Below the pieces are notes generated by a model, which worked only from the letters and a program-made list of their open reading frames with translations, was not told the DNA's origin and did not search any database. From Sandaracinus sp. (GTDB taxonomy: Bacteria; Myxococcota_A; Polyangia; Polyangiales; Houyiibacteriaceae): a stretch of 64,000 nucleotides of DNA. Both the position numbers and the translations under genes were made by a program. This document shows positions 44,407 through 54,268 of this stretch, piece by piece (positions within the stretch are counted from its first letter, which is position 1; each line of letters opens with the position of its first letter). Where the stretch lies: assembly GCA_020633125.1 (NCBI GenBank), contig JACKEH010000015.1:12549-76548 (forward strand), in the 5' to 3' direction.

Positions 44407-44512
44407 TTGAACTCGCATCGCGCTCCGTCATCCGGCTGGTCTTCGCCGGCGACCGGGTCGCGGCGATCCATGTGTTGCTCGCACGACGCAAGCTGCCGCC
44501 GCGGGACTGATC
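44305..44512. repeat. 104-bp tandem duplication of the sigma factor 3' end
   Basis: The last about 100 bp of the sigma factor gene, including its stop, recur at 44409-44512 with a constant offset of 104 bp; for example ACTCGCATCG at 44307 and 44411, and GCACGACGCAAGCTGCCGCC in both copies. A handful of substitutions separate them. As 104 is not a multiple of three and the first copy keeps its stop, the second is an untranslated remnant. Confidence 0.9.
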
Positions 44513-45153
44513 GGGCCCGGCGACGGTCGCGAATCCGGGACGACGGATCACGAGCACACCATCCAGGATCCCCGATGAGCCATACGTGATTACGGTCGAC
44601 TCCCAAATGATCCGGGATTCAGTCTCGGGTTGCGGCGTCGGTCGGAGGGTCACACCACCTTTCCTCAACCCAATCCGTAATTTCGTAGAAGATGGATTAT
44701 GTAAACTCGCTCTTTGTGATTTTCAGGGATTTGGGTGCCTCTCCGTGATCCACTGGCCTCTCCGGTCTCGTGTCGGCGTATCACCCGGGATCACCCTCGG
44801 CTCGAGACTGATCGCTCTTGATACACAGAAGATCACGCCGCATCTCGAGCCTCATCACGGAAGTTGGAACGGCGTGGCTCCGAACCTGCCGTGCTCAGCG
44901 TCGAGCTACATACGGCGTCGAGCGACGCGGAGTTCGCCCGGATACCCAAAGGATCCGATCGCATCCCGAGCCTTTACAGCGTCGAGCGACGCGGAGTTCG
45001 AGGATCCGATCGTATCCCGAGGCTCACAGCGTCGAGGGGCGCGAAGTTCGCCCGAGGTGTCTGACGAGCGTTGGGATTCGATTGCGCCCTTCTCTTCGGG
45101 CTTCGCGCACCATCCGGGACCCTCCCGGTGGAGAGCGCGAAAGTGCGACGCGC
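44513..45153. other. Non-coding region with an AT-richer segment
   Basis: About 640 bp without a credible gene. The part from about 44655 to 44760 is clearly lower in GC than the rest of the window (for example TCCGTAATTTCGTAGAAGAT). Open frames here run into the antisense of truB and have no family-like sequence. It may be a decayed insertion or foreign remnant. Confidence 0.6.
44912..45060. repeat. Three imperfect direct repeats
   Basis: ACRGCGTCGAGCGACGCGGA-type units start at 44912, 44976 and 45026, each followed by GTTCG; the first two continue into AGGATCCGATCGYATCCCGA. The first spacing is 64 bp and the second 50 bp, the difference being a 13-14 bp insert (CCCGGATACCCAA). Confidence 0.75.
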
Positions 45154-46020
45154 TCAGACGGGCGCGAATCCACGCACGACGCGGTGGACACTCGGCTCGT
45201 TCGGATCCCGGCGGAGGACCGCGACGAGCTGGCCATCGTGCAGCGCGGCCACCTCGTCGCCTTCGACCCCGTGGATGCGTCGACCGCAGCGGGCCGCTTC
45301 GGCGGCGCCTTCGGTCAACGTCGCAGCCGGCAGCAAGCGCGTCGCCGCGTCCGGGAGGCTGAGGAGCTTCGCATCGGCCAAGCCCTCGAGCGTCACCGCC
45401 GCGCCGAGATGGAAGCGGCCGCTGGCGGTTCGCCGAAGGGACGTGAGATGCCCGAGGGTCCCGAGCCGAGACGCGAGGTCGCGGCCGAAGGAGCGGACGT
45501 AGAAACCTTTGCCCGACCGAAGTCGAAACGCGACGTCCGGCGCTCGATAGTCCAGCACCTCGACTTCGTGCAGGACGACGTCTCGCAGCGGTGGCTCGAC
45601 GGCCTCCCCTCGACGGGCTCGCGCGTGAAGTCGAACGCCGTCGACTTTGATCGCGCTGACGGCGGGGGCGCGTTGCGCGTGCGGACCGACGAACGCGTCA
45701 GCCGCGTGCTGAATGTCCGCGAGGGTCAGCTCCGGCACCGCGGTGGTCTCGGTGATCGCGCCGTCGGCGTCGAGGCTGTCCGTCGCCGTGCCGAGGCGAA
45801 GCGTCGCCTCGTAGGACTTGTCGTCGGCCGTGAGCCACGGCACGAGCTTGGTGGCTTCGCCGAGCGCGAGAACCAGGACGCCCGTCGCCATCGGATCGAG
45901 CGTGCCCGCGTGTCCCACCGCCCGGGTGCGGAACGCGCGACGCACTCGGGACACCACGTCGTGCGAGGTCATTCCGGGTGGCTTGTCGATCACCAACACG
46001 CCGTGCGGGGCGTCGCTCAT
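45154..46020 (-). CDS. truB: tRNA pseudouridine-55 synthase
   Basis: TruB makes pseudouridine 55 in the T-loop of tRNAs. The N-terminal GVLVIDKPPGMTSHDVV and the catalytic motif GHAGTLDPMATGVL (Asp42) are intact, as are KSYEATLRLG and RSGKGFYVRSFGRDLA. The 288-residue length is normal, with a short C-terminal domain. It is last gene of the rimP-nusA-infB operon; the gap to nrnA is 7 bp. Confidence 0.95.
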   Translation of the reverse strand: MSDAPHGVLVIDKPPGMTSHDVVSRVRRAFRTRAVGHAGTLDPMATGVLVLALGEATKLVPWLTADDKSYEATLRLGTATDSLDADGAITETTAVPELTLADIQHAADAFVGPHAQRAPAVSAIKVDGVRLHARARRGEAVEPPLRDVVLHEVEVLDYRAPDVAFRLRSGKGFYVRSFGRDLASRLGTLGHLTSLRRTASGRFHLGAAVTLEGLADAKLLSLPDAATRLLPAATLTEGAAEAARCGRRIHGVEGDEVAALHDGQLVAVLRRDPNEPSVHRVVRGFAPV

Positions 46021-46027
46021 GACGCGG

Positions 46028-46999
46028 TCACATCTCGGCGAGAATCGAAGACGCCTCGCTCAGCACACGCTTTCGCGTGGCCTCGAGGCCCTCGTGGAGC
46101 TGAGCGCCGGCCGCCGCGCGATGCCCGCCGCCTCCGAGCGCCGTCGCGAGCTTGGCGACGTCGGCGGCGCCACTCGAACGCAAGCTGAGCTTCGTGTCGA
46201 GGCCGCCCTTTTCCGCCGGGAACTCCCAGAGCAGGACCGCGACTTCGACGCCGCGCAGCATGCGGCCGTAGTTGACCATGCCCTCGACCATGTCGTCGTC
46301 GGCGCCCGTGTGCGCGAGCATGTCGCGGGTCACACGGAGCAACGCCACACGGCCGTCTTCGAAGAGCTCGAGGGTCTCGAGGACCTCGCCGAGCAAACGA
46401 AGTCGCGCCGGCGGCCATCCCTCGAAAAGCTCGTACGCGGTCTGCCACGCGTCGGCGCCACGCTCGAGCAACTCGGCGCCGAGCCGCAACGTCTCGGGCG
46501 TCGTCATCGCGTAGCGAAAGCCCCCCGTGTCCGCGACGAGCGCCGCGTAGAGTGGCGCGGCGGCGGCTTCGGGAACGGGGCGCGCACCGAGCTCGGTCGC
46601 CAAACGCATCACGACCTCGGCGGTCGAGCACGCGTCGCATTCGCGGCAGACCACGTCGCCGACGTCGTCGTGCGCAGCGTGGTGATCGACGACCACCAAG
46701 GGGCCGGCGCCGCCTTTCGGGATCCCTCGCGGCAGCAGTGCGCGTGCGGCGGTGTCCATCACGAAGGTCGCGTCGAACTCGCCGTCCGGCAGCTCGCGCT
46801 CGACCCGACCGACCGCGAAGAACATCAGGTTCGGCGCGAGGTTCTCGGGCACCCACACGTGGGCTTCTTTGCCGAGCGAGCGAAGGATCTCGGCCAAACC
46901 GATGGCCGAGCCGAGGGCATCGGCGTCGGGGCGGCGATGGCAGGTGACGAGGAAACGGCGACCTTCGCGCACGATGCGAAGGGTGTCGGCTCTGCTCAC
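46028..46999 (-). CDS. nrnA: DHH-family nanoRNase/pAp phosphatase
   Basis: NrnA degrades very short RNA oligomers and can dephosphorylate 3'-phosphoadenosine 5'-phosphate. The protein has the DHH phosphoesterase core with CHRRPDADALGSAIG (metal Asp25 and Asp27), VVVDHHAAHDD, and the DHHA1 domain ending in GGGGHRAAAGAQL. The GTG start overlaps the rbfA stop by 4 bp. Position between rbfA and truB is the usual one in many bacteria. Confidence 0.94.
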   Translation of the reverse strand: MSRADTLRIVREGRRFLVTCHRRPDADALGSAIGLAEILRSLGKEAHVWVPENLAPNLMFFAVGRVERELPDGEFDATFVMDTAARALLPRGIPKGGAGPLVVVDHHAAHDDVGDVVCRECDACSTAEVVMRLATELGARPVPEAAAAPLYAALVADTGGFRYAMTTPETLRLGAELLERGADAWQTAYELFEGWPPARLRLLGEVLETLELFEDGRVALLRVTRDMLAHTGADDDMVEGMVNYGRMLRGVEVAVLLWEFPAEKGGLDTKLSLRSSGAADVAKLATALGGGGHRAAAGAQLHEGLEATRKRVLSEASSILAEM

Positions 47000-47382
47000 G
47001 ACTCGTCCTCCTGCGAGGATTCGCGACGTTCGGCGTCGATCTCGTGCAACGCACGTTCGATGCCTTCGACCCGATCGATGAGCTCGTCCCAGTGGAAGTC
47101 GAGCTCCGGCGTGCGACGAAGCCGAAGCTTGGGCCCGAGCTCCCGCCGAAGGAACCCCGCTGCGCGTTGAAGCGCTCGGACCACGCGGCCGCGTCGTGCT
47201 TCGTCGGCTTCGCCGAGCACCCGGACGTAGACCCGCGCGATCGAGAGGTCGTCCGTGACCTTCACGCCGGAGACGATGACGTCTTTGGCGTCGGGGTCCC
47301 GGAGCTTACCGCGGATCAACAGATCGGCGATCTCCATGCGGAGCTGCTCGCCGACGCGATCCGATCGTTTGCCCTCTTTCAT
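46996..47382 (-). CDS. rbfA: Ribosome-binding factor A
   Basis: RbfA helps mature the 30S subunit. The 128-residue protein has a typical N-terminus (RSDRVGEQLRMEIADLL), VTDDLSIARVYVRVLG and the KLRLRRTPELDFHWD segment of the KH-like fold, and a short acidic tail. ATG at 47382 overlaps the ylxP stop by 4 bp. Confidence 0.94.
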   Translation of the reverse strand: MKEGKRSDRVGEQLRMEIADLLIRGKLRDPDAKDVIVSGVKVTDDLSIARVYVRVLGEADEARRGRVVRALQRAAGFLRRELGPKLRLRRTPELDFHWDELIDRVEGIERALHEIDAERRESSQEDES

Positions 47383-47750
47383 CCTTCTTCCTCGTCGTCC
47401 GACTCGAAGTCGGCCCAGGAGCGCGTCGGGGCTCGCACGTCGTCGGCTCCACGATCGAACGCGCCGGCGTGGAGGACCTGCATCCGAACGCGCTCGATGG
47501 GAGCGAGCCCGGAGGCCTCCACCTCACGCACGACCGCTTGCAGCACGGAGGTGGCGTGGGCTTCGTCGTTCGACGCGATCACGAATCCCAGGATCGCACG
47601 ATCGTGAGAATCCTGCTCGGCGACCTCGGCCGCGGAGACCGGATGCCGTGCGCGCGCCCGCTCGAGCACGCTACGAACGACGGACCGCTTCTCCTTGAGA
47701 GAAGCGATCCCCGGGAGACGGAGGGCGATCCGGCAGACTCCGACCAGCAC
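47379..47750 (-). CDS. DUF503 family protein (YlxP-like)
   Basis: This 123-residue protein begins MLVGVCRIALRLPGIASLKEKRS cut here to the core LPGIASLKEKRSVVRSV, the hallmark of DUF503, found next to rbfA and infB in many bacteria. It is a small ferredoxin-like fold of unknown function, perhaps in ribosome maturation. The last 15 residues are acidic. The start is a GTG at 47750, 14 bp after infB. Confidence 0.9.
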   Translation of the reverse strand: MLVGVCRIALRLPGIASLKEKRSVVRSVLERARARHPVSAAEVAEQDSHDRAILGFVIASNDEAHATSVLQAVVREVEASGLAPIERVRMQVLHAGAFDRGADDVRAPTRSWADFESDDEEEG

Positions 47751-47764
47751 GCCCTCCCCTCAGT

Positions 47765-50494
47765 TCAGTGGTCTTCGAGCGTCGCCGCGACCTCTTCGTG
47801 GTCGAAGCACTCGATGATGTCGCCGTTCTTGAGGTCGTTGAAGCCCTCGAGACCGATGCCGCACTCGAAGCCCTGCGCGACTTCCTTCGCGTCGTCCTTG
47901 AAGCGACGAAGCGAGCCGAGCTTGCCCGTCCACACCACGACACCGTCGCGGACGAGACGCGCACGCGCCGAGCGGACGATCTTGCCTTCCTGGACCATGC
48001 AGCCAGCGATGGTGCCGATCTTCGGAATCGAGAAGGTCTCGCGGACCTCGGCCTTGCCGAGCTCGCGCTCCACGAGCTTCGGCGCGAGAAGACCCGCCAT
48101 GGCGAGCTTCACGTCGTCGATCGCCTCGTAGATGATCGAGTAGGTACGAATCTCGACGCCGTTCTCCTTCGCCATCGACGACGCCTTGCCCTGCGGGCGG
48201 ACGTTGAAGCCGAGGACGATGCAGACACCGTCGGAGGCGGACGCGAGCATCACGTCGTTCTCGGTGATGCCGCCGACGCCCGACTGGACGATCTTCACGC
48301 GGACCTTGTCCGTGCTGAGATCCTCGAGGCTCTTGCGGAGCGCCTCGGACGAGCCGTGAACGTCCGCCTTGAGGACGATCTGAAGCTCCTGCTGGGCGCC
48401 GCTGCGCATCATCTGCTGCAGCTGCTCGAGACCACGCGGGGCCATGACCGACGGGCGGATGGCGACCTTCTGGCGGTTGGCTTCGGCGACCTCTTGGGCC
48501 TTCTTGGCCGTGGTCACCATGTAGACCTTCTCACCCGAGCTGGGGAGCTGGTCGAGGCCGAGAAGCTCGACCGGCGTCGCGGGCGGCGCCGACTTGAGCA
48601 TCCGACCACGGTCGTCGGTGAGCGCTCGGACGCGGCCCCACGCGGTGCCGGCGACGACGTAGTCACCCGTCGAGAGCGTGCCGTCCTGGACCAGCACGTT
48701 CGCGACCACACCACGACCCTTGTCGAGGCGCGCTTCGAGCACGACGCCTTCGGCCGGGATCTTCGGGTTGCAGCGAAGCTCGAGAACCTCGGCCTGAACG
48801 GCGAGCGACTCGAGGAGATCGTCGATGCCCTGGCCGGTGATGGCGGAGGTCGGCACGTAGATCGTGTCGCCGCCCCACTCTTCGGGCGTGAGCCCGAGGG
48901 CCGCGAGCTCGTTCATCACGCGCTCGGACTGGGCGTCCGGCTTGTCGATCTTGTTGACCGCGACGATGATCGGCACTTCGGCCGCCTGCGCGTGGCTCGC
49001 GGCCTCGCGCGTCTGCGGCATGACGCCGTCGTCGGCCGCGACGACGAGCACGACGACGTCCGTCGCCTGGGCACCGCGAGCGCGCATCGACGTGAAGGCC
49101 TCGTGACCCGGCGTGTCGAGGAAGACGACCTCGCCCTTCGGGGTCTCGACGCGGAACGCGCTGATGTGCTGCGTGATGCCGCCGGCTTCACCGGCCGCGA
49201 CGTTCGCCGAACGGATCTTGTCGAGCAGCGAGGTCTTGCCGTGGTCGACGTGACCCATGATGGTCACGACGGGCGCCTTGACCTCGCGGTCCTCGTCGAG
49301 GTCCTCGAACTCGCCGCGCGCGTCGCCGACGACCTCGTCGATCGACTGCGCGACGTTCTCGACCTCGTACCCGAACTCGTCGGCGATGAGGATCGCGGTG
49401 TCCGCGTCGAGCGTGCTGTTGATGTGCACGCCCTGCACGCCCATCTGCATCAGCTTCATGAGCAGATCGGTGGCCTTCAGGCTCATGCGCTGCGCGAGCG
49501 CCTGAAGCTGAATCTGATCCTCGATGCGGATGCGGCGCTTCTGGGCGCCCGGCGTCGTGATCTGCGGCGCCTGCGGCTTGCGGCCGGGCGCGAGCTGGCG
49601 GCGCTTGCCACGAGCCTGCGGACGCGCCTGCGGACCGATCGACGAGCGGTTGCGAATCTCGCGACGACGCGGACGCGACGCCTGATGCTCCTCGACGATG
49701 CGGCGACGCTCTTCCGGCGTGAGCACCTTGCGCGGACCCGCACCCGGAGGCGGCGCGACCGTGTTGCCACGACGCTTCACCCCGGGAGGCAGGCTGCCGA
49801 GTCGTTCGTCGGCGGCCGGAATCTGCGACGCGCGATCTTCACGCGCTTCGACGGGCTCCGGGGCCGGCTCCGACTTGGGCTCGACCTTCGCGACGACCGG
49901 CTCGGGCTCGGGCTCGGCGGGCGGCGGGGGCGGCGCGATGGCCTCCACACGACGCGGCGCGGGCTCGGGCTCGGGCTTGGCCTCGACGACCGGCTCGGGC
50001 TTCGGCTCGGGCGAGACCCGACGCTCTGCCTCGACCGGCTCGGGCTTCGGCTCCGACTTGGCCTCGACGACGGGCTCGGGCTTCGGCTCGGGCATGACCC
50101 GACGCTCTGCCTCGACCACCGGCTCGGCCTTGGCGGCGACGGGCTCGGACTTCGCTTCCGGGCGCGACGGCGCGACCACGGACGCGGCGTCCGGACGCGG
50201 CGCTCGACGCACCGGCGCCACGATGGCCGGCTCAGGACGCGACGCTTCGGCCTGCGCGGCCTCGTCGTCTGCACGCTTCGACCGCCGCCGGGTCACCGTC
50301 GGCCGGATTTGCTCTTCCACCGTGTCCTCCACGCGGGACTTGTCCAGCGCACGCTTCACGCGCTCGACCTCCGCGGGCTCGAGAACGCTCATGTGATTCT
50401 TCACCTGGATGCCCAGCGTTCCGACCCGACGGATCAGCTCCTGGTTGTCCAAACCGAGCTCGCGCGCGACCTCGTATACCCGTACCTTGCTCAT
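47765..50494 (-). CDS. infB: Translation initiation factor IF-2
   Basis: IF-2 brings initiator tRNA to the ribosome and joins subunits. The 909-residue protein has an N-terminal helical domain (VRVYEVARELGLDNQELIRR), a long Pro/Glu/Ala/Arg-rich linker (about 60-290) with repeated PEPKPEPVVEAK-type segments, a second short conserved region and the GTPase domain with GHVDHGKTS (about 413-421), DTPGHEAF and NKIDKPDA, followed by the C-terminal beta-barrels and tRNA-binding domain. ATG at 50494 overlaps the upstream stop by 4 bp. Confidence 0.96.
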   Translation of the reverse strand: MSKVRVYEVARELGLDNQELIRRVGTLGIQVKNHMSVLEPAEVERVKRALDKSRVEDTVEEQIRPTVTRRRSKRADDEAAQAEASRPEPAIVAPVRRAPRPDAASVVAPSRPEAKSEPVAAKAEPVVEAERRVMPEPKPEPVVEAKSEPKPEPVEAERRVSPEPKPEPVVEAKPEPEPAPRRVEAIAPPPPPAEPEPEPVVAKVEPKSEPAPEPVEAREDRASQIPAADERLGSLPPGVKRRGNTVAPPPGAGPRKVLTPEERRRIVEEHQASRPRRREIRNRSSIGPQARPQARGKRRQLAPGRKPQAPQITTPGAQKRRIRIEDQIQLQALAQRMSLKATDLLMKLMQMGVQGVHINSTLDADTAILIADEFGYEVENVAQSIDEVVGDARGEFEDLDEDREVKAPVVTIMGHVDHGKTSLLDKIRSANVAAGEAGGITQHISAFRVETPKGEVVFLDTPGHEAFTSMRARGAQATDVVVLVVAADDGVMPQTREAASHAQAAEVPIIVAVNKIDKPDAQSERVMNELAALGLTPEEWGGDTIYVPTSAITGQGIDDLLESLAVQAEVLELRCNPKIPAEGVVLEARLDKGRGVVANVLVQDGTLSTGDYVVAGTAWGRVRALTDDRGRMLKSAPPATPVELLGLDQLPSSGEKVYMVTTAKKAQEVAEANRQKVAIRPSVMAPRGLEQLQQMMRSGAQQELQIVLKADVHGSSEALRKSLEDLSTDKVRVKIVQSGVGGITENDVMLASASDGVCIVLGFNVRPQGKASSMAKENGVEIRTYSIIYEAIDDVKLAMAGLLAPKLVERELGKAEVRETFSIPKIGTIAGCMVQEGKIVRSARARLVRDGVVVWTGKLGSLRRFKDDAKEVAQGFECGIGLEGFNDLKNGDIIECFDHEEVAATLEDH

Positions 50495-51123
50495 GCTGGC
50501 TTCCGGTCCTCCGGCGTGGCGTGCTTATGAGGGGATGGACACCCGCCGTGCAAGCCGGCAAGTCGATTCGTGACGCGAACGATGGCGTTCGCGAGCCCCT
50601 CGTCTTCGATTGCGACGACGGCGACTTCCCCTCGACCGAGGTAGTCACCGAGCGTCTCGCGGGTACCCCAGACGAGGCACGCCGCCCCGAGACGCGCAGC
50701 GCGCGCCTCGACATCCTCGCGTCGGCCGGCATCTTCGGCCACCCAGAGCAGGTGAGCGCGACCGCGCTCCACGCTGTCTCGGGCGACGTCGACGCCGGCC
50801 TTCAGGTGTCCCGCGCGCAACGCGCCGAGCACCAAGCCGCGGAAACGATCTTCGAGCTGCTTCGTGATCAGGTCGACGAGGACGATCGGATCGACGTCGA
50901 CCTTGCGCTTCAGAGCGCGCGCGAAGCCACCCTTCTTGGCAGCTCGTTCGATGCACTCGACGCTGGGCATCACCCAGACGCCGCGTCCACCGAGCTTGCC
51001 CTTGGCGTCGGGCACGAGCCACGGCGCCTCGGGAACCACGGCCAGACGGACGAGCTCCTCCTGCGGTAGCGCCTCACGGCACCCCGCGCAGGTTCGAATC
51101 GGAGCTCGCGTCGTGGCCTCCAA
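50491..51123 (-). CDS. YlxR/RnpM domain fused to an L7Ae-like domain
   Basis: Residues about 8-90 form a YlxR domain (DUF448) with RTCAGCREALPQEELVRL and LGGRGVWVMPSVECIERA. YlxR is an RNA-binding modulator, named RnpM in Bacillus because it binds RNase P RNA. Residues about 100-190 resemble the L7Ae/YlxQ RNA-binding fold (VLGALRAGHLKAGVD, CLVWGTRETLGDYLG). In Gram-positives ylxR and ylxQ are separate neighbours between nusA and infB, here they are joined. The start is a TTG at 51123, preceded by GAGGAG at the end of nusA, which suggests translational coupling. Confidence 0.88.
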   Translation of the reverse strand: MEATTRAPIRTCAGCREALPQEELVRLAVVPEAPWLVPDAKGKLGGRGVWVMPSVECIERAAKKGGFARALKRKVDVDPIVLVDLITKQLEDRFRGLVLGALRAGHLKAGVDVARDSVERGRAHLLWVAEDAGRREDVEARAARLGAACLVWGTRETLGDYLGRGEVAVVAIEDEGLANAIVRVTNRLAGLHGGCPSPHKHATPEDRKPA

Positions 51124-51126
51124 GTC

Positions 51127-52833
<1,707 letters not shown>

Positions 52834-52902
52834 GGCTTCACCGTGCGAGCTCGTGGCTCGCTCTTGATTGCTGAGTCGATACTCGGAAGAAGAAGATGTG
52901 GT

Positions 52903-53409
52903 TCAAAACCGATGGACGAGGTTCGCGCGTGCGATCTCCCCGTGTGGAATCCGAACGACCACGCCGTTCTCGTCGACTTCGACGAGAGCGCCCTCTGCGA
53001 CGCCGACGAGGGTCCCTTGAAAGCTTCGCTTCGGCTTGGCGCCGGGGCTCGGCTCGAGCGGGCCGAAGGTCTTCACCGCGATCTCGCGACCCGCGAAACG
53101 CGTGAAGTCGGCCAGCTTCACGAGCGGCCGCTCGATGCCGGGCGAGCTCACCTCGAGGTGATACGCGCCGGGCAAGAGGTCTTCGTGGACGTCGAGCGCG
53201 GTCGAGAGATCGCGGCTGACGCCCGTGCAATCCTCGAGGGTGACGTCGCTGCCGGGCTTCCCGTCGGAGCGCGGGCGGTCGATGACGACCATGATCGTCC
53301 AACCACCGCGCGCCTGAGTCTGGCGCACCTCGACGAGCTCCACGCCATAGGAGGCACAGACGGGCTCGGCGAGCTCTTCGAGGAGTCGTTGGCGGTCTTG
53401 GTTCGACAT
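52903..53409 (-). CDS. rimP: Ribosome maturation factor RimP
   Basis: RimP is needed for 30S assembly. The 168-residue protein has LLEELAEPVCASYGVELVEV at the N-terminus, the conserved DCTGVSRDLSTALDV and YHLEVSSPGIERPL motifs and the SH3-like C-terminal domain. ATG at 53409 gives the normal length; the frame is open further up but this covers the terminator-like hairpin at 53463. It is the first gene of the operon. Confidence 0.94.
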   Translation of the reverse strand: MSNQDRQRLLEELAEPVCASYGVELVEVRQTQARGGWTIMVVIDRPRSDGKPGSDVTLEDCTGVSRDLSTALDVHEDLLPGAYHLEVSSPGIERPLVKLADFTRFAGREIAVKTFGPLEPSPGAKPKRSFQGTLVGVAEGALVEVDENGVVVRIPHGEIARANLVHRF

Positions 53410-53462
53410 CGGAATCGAGAAAGGACGGCAGCTTCGGGGGCTTTCCTGGGGGCCAGGCGAAC

Positions 53463-53489
53463 AAAAAAGGCGGGCCCGAAGGACCCACC
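53463..53489 (-). terminator. Terminator-like hairpin in the rimP operon leader
   Basis: On the minus strand GGTGGGTCC and GGCCCGCC pair (8 bp, one bulged T) around TTCG, followed by TTTTTT. It lies 53 bp before rimP, and no minus-strand gene ends upstream of it. It looks like an attenuator for the operon. Confidence 0.7.
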
Positions 53490-53610
53490 TCGCTGGTCGA
53501 ACCACGAAGTAGCGGGCGGAGGGTTACCACGGCCGCCCTGCCCCGGCAAGTACGGCCACGCTCCCGATGCTTTACGTGGAACCGGGCGGAGGCTACGGTC
53601 GGCCTCCCTG

Positions 53611-54036
53611 ATGGATCGTGAGCGACTTCGCCCGGACTCCGAGAGCATCGAGGCCTTCTTGGTCGAAGGTGGCTGGCGCTTCGTCCGACTGACGCCCGAC
53701 ACGTGGCGTATTCGATTTCGCCGCGCAGATCGCACGTTCCCGATCCTCTTGCGGATCGATCCCGACGGTTGGTTGGTCCTCGCGATCGTTCCGTACTTCG
53801 CGTCGCCCGAGGACGTCGACGTCGCGCAGGCGCTCTACGACCGCCTGCTGCAACTCAACCAGGTCCTCTACTTGGCGAAGTTCTCGATCGACGACGATCT
53901 CGACGTGGTGCTCTCGGTCGAATACCCGACGGGCGATCTCGACCGCAGCGAGCTTCGTGACGCGCTCGACGCGCTCGGGTACTACGCGGACCTGCACTTC
54001 GACGAGCTGAACGGAATCGTTCAAGCCCCCGCTTGA
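53611..54036 (+). CDS. YbjN-like small protein
   Basis: The 141-residue protein has an alpha/beta layout like the YbjN or type III chaperone-like fold: an N-terminal helix (ESIEAFLVEGGW), strands ending in RTFPILLRID and LVLAIVPYF, a helix (AQALYDRLLQLNQVLYLAKFS) and strands DLDVVLSVEYP. YbjN proteins are poorly understood and implicated in stress and motility in enterobacteria. The ATG at 53611 diverges from rimP. No clear ribosome binding site is seen. Confidence 0.75.
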   Translation: MDRERLRPDSESIEAFLVEGGWRFVRLTPDTWRIRFRRADRTFPILLRIDPDGWLVLAIVPYFASPEDVDVAQALYDRLLQLNQVLYLAKFSIDDDLDVVLSVEYPTGDLDRSELRDALDALGYYADLHFDELNGIVQAPA

Positions 54037-54162
54037 GCGTGGCCCCCCGTCGTCGCGCGGCGTCCACGATGAGGGAGCTTGCGGTGGCGGGCGCGAGCCC
54101 TAGCGAATCGCGTCCGCCGCTGCGGACGGGGGAAACGCTTCGTTCGTGCATGTCCGAGCCCG

Positions 54163-54191
54163 TTGACCCCCGAGAAGCCCTCTGGTAACGA
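54163..54191 (+). promoter_or_regulatory. Possible sigma-70 promoter of the TRAP-associated gene
   Basis: TTGACC and TAACGA are 17 bp apart, about 78 bp before the ATG at 54269. The -35 is good, the -10 weak. Confidence 0.35.
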
Positions 54192-54268
54192 CGAACCGCG
54201 ATCGGAACGGGGTGTCGTTCCGGTGCTCGACCGTCCCGCGAAAACACGGGCGGCCAAGGGAGGCGACG

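Noticed and set aside
44586..45362. Plus-strand open frame after the sigma factor
   Set aside because: It crosses the repeats and runs into the antisense of truB; composition is Arg/Ser/Pro-rich with no domain.
47768..50530. Plus-strand open frame of about 900 codons opposite infB, and one opposite nusA (from 51193)
   Set aside because: These are mirror frames of infB and nusA. Only the last 141 codons of the second one (53611-54036) leave the antisense region and form a plausible gene.
51085..51110. tRNA T-arm-like GGTTCGAATC
   Set aside because: It lies inside the coding sequence of the YlxR-L7Ae gene and has no matching cloverleaf.
53463..53520. A tRNA gene upstream of rimP, as in E. coli (GGTTCGA on the minus strand)
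   Set aside because: The GGTTCGACC segment resembles a T-arm, but no acceptor stem, anticodon arm or D-arm can be built around it; the hairpin with T6 explains the region better.
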